Positions 14,993 to 16,478 of a DNA stretch of 16,478 nt are shown one piece after another (positions within the stretch are counted from its first letter, which is position 1; every line of letters begins with the position of its first letter). The DNA lies in the NCBI GenBank assembly GCA_937922105.1, contig CAKZVN010000345.1, forward strand, positions 1 to 16,478, in the 5' to 3' direction. Both the position numbers and the translations under genes were made by a program. The stretch comes from an uncultured Litorilinea sp. (GTDB lineage: Bacteria; Chloroflexota; Anaerolineae; Caldilineales; Caldilineaceae). The notes below the pieces were generated by a model. It saw nothing but the letters and a program-made list of their open reading frames with translations. It was not told the origin of the DNA and made no database searches.

Positions 14993-15873
14993 AACTGATA
15001 CGACAAAGCTGGTTAGCGCCCGTCACCTATCTGCTCACAACCGTCGTTGGGTTGGTCGCCTTCTTCTATCCTTTTTGGCTGCCCGCGGTGACGCAGGGCG
15101 TCCATTCCGGCGGCGCGCGCGCGGCGGACGCACCGCTCTTTCTCATGCTGTTGATGGGGTTGGCCTTTGCCGTGTTGTTGCTGGAGGTGCAGTCCGCGCT
15201 GTTGAGCGCCAAAGTGGTGGCGCTCTTGGGCGTGCTGGTGGCGATCAATGCAGTGTTGCGCTTTGCCGAAAACGCGCTTCCCGGACCCGGCGGCTTCAGT
15301 CCTATCTTTGTGTTGATCATCCTGGGCGGCTATGTCTTCGGTGCGCGCATCGGCTTTTTGCTGGGGGTGATGACGCTGCTGGTCTCCGCGCTGATCACGG
15401 GCGGCATGGGGCCGTGGTTGCCCTATCAGATGTTCACCGCGGGCTGGGTGGGGATGAGTGCGCCGTTGTGCAGGCCGTTGGTCGCGTGGCTGGGCGGCGG
15501 CTCGCGCGCCGAGGTGGGCGTGCTGGCATTGTTCGGCGGGGTGTGGGGGCTGCTCTTCGGCGCGCTGATGAACATTTGGTTTTGGCCGTTGGTGGCGGGA
15601 AACCCGGCGCAGTATTGGACGCCCGGCATCGGCCTGGGCGAGACGCTGCAACGCTATGCGGCGTTTTATCTGGCGACCTCGCTGTTGTGGGATAGCTTTC
15701 GCCTGGCGGGCAACGTGGGGCTGTTGGTGGTCTTTGCCGCACCGGTATTGCGCTTGTTGCGCCGCTTCCGGCAACGCTTCACCTTTGCCCACACACCCGC
15801 GCCGGTGATTCCCTCTCCCCAGCCCATGCCTTATCCGGTGGGCCGTGTTGCCGCGGCGGAAAGGGCGCTGTGA
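14989..15873 (+). CDS. ECF transporter S component (probably corrinoid or precursor specific)
   Basis: A 294-residue integral membrane protein with about six to eight helices: 11-33, 49-67, 74-90, 104-118, 120-136, 174-198 and 222-256. The segment ITGGMGPWLPYQMFTAGWVGM (136-156) is typical of S components of the CbrT-like group, where G-x-W-x-P(F/Y)QM precedes the next helix. The basic end RLLRRFRQRF leads to a Pro-rich cytoplasmic tail. S components bind the vitamin and dock on a shared or dedicated EcfT-EcfA module. Cobalamin, cobinamide or a lower-ligand base such as dimethylbenzimidazole are all possible given the neighbours; sequence alone does not decide. Start ATG 14989 overlaps the previous stop and has GGAGG 5 bases upstream. 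An in-frame ATG at 14959 inside the upstream gene adds 10 residues and is less likely. Confidence 0.82.
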   Translation: MKLIRQSWLAPVTYLLTTVVGLVAFFYPFWLPAVTQGVHSGGARAADAPLFLMLLMGLAFAVLLLEVQSALLSAKVVALLGVLVAINAVLRFAENALPGPGGFSPIFVLIILGGYVFGARIGFLLGVMTLLVSALITGGMGPWLPYQMFTAGWVGMSAPLCRPLVAWLGGGSRAEVGVLALFGGVWGLLFGALMNIWFWPLVAGNPAQYWTPGIGLGETLQRYAAFYLATSLLWDSFRLAGNVGLLVVFAAPVLRLLRRFRQRFTFAHTPAPVIPSPQPMPYPVGRVAAAERAL

Positions 15874-16478
15874 ACAGGGAGAGCCGGCATGACGCTGCGC
15901 CCCTGCACGGCGCGGCGTGGGGCTGCTGGTTGGCGGCGATCTTGGTCCTGGTGACGTTGACGCGCAATCCGTGGGTGCTGGGCTTGGCGCTGGCGTGGGT
16001 GACGGTGGTGGGCCTTTTGGCGGGGCAATTGCCTGCCGAGGGGCGTCCGGCGCTCTGGTCGCCCTGGCGCTTCGGGTTGGTGGTGATTCCGGCGGCGGCG
16101 CTCTTGAACACCCTGTCGGTGCACGTGGGCACGACCGTGTTGGCGCGCTTGCCCGCGTCATGGCCCCTGATCGGCGGGCCGCTGACGCTGGAGGCCGCGG
16201 TTTACGGTGCGCTCAACGGTTTGGCGCTGACTGTGCTCTATGCTGCCTTTGTGGTCTTCCAACGCGCCATCTCTATCCGCGCCATTGTGCAGTTGATTCC
16301 GCGCGCCTACTACCCCGTGGCGGTGGTGGCGGCGATTGCCTTGACCTTTGTCCCCGCGACCCTGGCTCAATGGCAGCAAATCCGCGAGGCGCAGGCGGTG
16401 CGCGGCCATCGGGTGCGCGGGCTGCGCGGGGTGTTGCCGCTCTGGCTGCCGTTGCTGACCGGTGGGCTGGAACGCGCG
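15870..16478 (+). CDS. ECF transporter T component (EcfT/CbiQ family), cut by window end
   Basis: The GTG at 15870 overlaps the S-component stop (GTGA), with GGAAAGG 5 bases upstream, and the frame stays open for 203 codons to the window edge. Membrane helices lie at about 17-30, 36-52, 68-82, 112-131 and 147-164. Family features include NTLSVHVG (80-87), GGPLTLEAAVYGALNGLAL (102-120) and the coupling-helix motif EAQAVRG (173-179) followed by RGVLPLWLPLLTGGLERA at the edge; the second ARG motif would come just after the window. T components connect the S subunit to two EcfA ATPases. Since a dedicated T gene follows the S gene, this looks like a group I (own-module) ECF system, and the ATPase genes should follow downstream. 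The gene is easy to miss because it has no ATG. Confidence 0.85.
   Translation, partial: MNRESRHDAAPLHGAAWGCWLAAILVLVTLTRNPWVLGLALAWVTVVGLLAGQLPAEGRPALWSPWRFGLVVIPAAALLNTLSVHVGTTVLARLPASWPLIGGPLTLEAAVYGALNGLALTVLYAAFVVFQRAISIRAIVQLIPRAYYPVAVVAAIALTFVPATLAQWQQIREAQAVRGHRVRGLRGVLPLWLPLLTGGLERA

Overview
The window is a GC-rich bacterial segment whose gene content suggests a member of Chloroflexota (Anaerolineae/Caldilineae-like). The lineage is inferred from gene families and base composition only; no rRNA or other phylogenetic marker is present. All genes are closely packed. I see no tRNA, rRNA, CRISPR array, insertion sequence or phage gene.

Left part (1-3362): the last codons of an upstream gene (perhaps serine hydroxymethyltransferase) and its hairpin terminator, then a 12-helix UMF1/Atg22-type MFS transporter on the plus strand. 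It converges on a minus-strand pyruvate kinase that carries the extra C-terminal PEP-utilising-type domain.

Middle (3363-8327, all minus strand): a ParB-like DGNHR-domain protein, a stand-alone DNA gyrase A C-terminal beta-pinwheel protein with a recognisable GyrA box, and a one-helix membrane protein with a C-terminal lytic transglycosylase domain. The last has a strong promoter placed so close to its ATG that the mRNA is probably leaderless. The intergenic stretch 8328-8601 holds divergent promoters and a GC-rich, REP-like palindrome. A plus-strand NapH/CcoG-type membrane polyferredoxin follows.

Right part (10093-16478) is the most interesting region: a vitamin B12-related operon. A near-consensus sigma70 promoter drives a cobalamin riboswitch, which is followed by a textbook intrinsic terminator. 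Then come seven tightly spaced or overlapping genes: a thioredoxin-like [2Fe-2S] ferredoxin; a BtuF-like cobalamin-binding protein without a signal peptide; CobT (lower-ligand activation); a lipoprotein joining a transcobalamin-C-terminal-like (DUF4430-like) beta domain to an alpha/alpha-toroid domain; a second secreted protein with the same Cys/Trp-rich beta domain and a C-terminal membrane anchor; an ECF transporter S component; and an ECF T component (GTG start, cut by the window edge). The ECF ATPase genes presumably lie just beyond the window.

The working model is a B12 or B12-precursor uptake and salvage system. Two surface-anchored, intrinsic-factor/transcobalamin-like proteins would capture a corrinoid (or lower-ligand precursor) and pass it to a dedicated ECF importer. 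CobT, the cytoplasmic BtuF-like protein and the ferredoxin would handle the product inside. The parts are recognised from sequence; the joint function and the substrate are inference.
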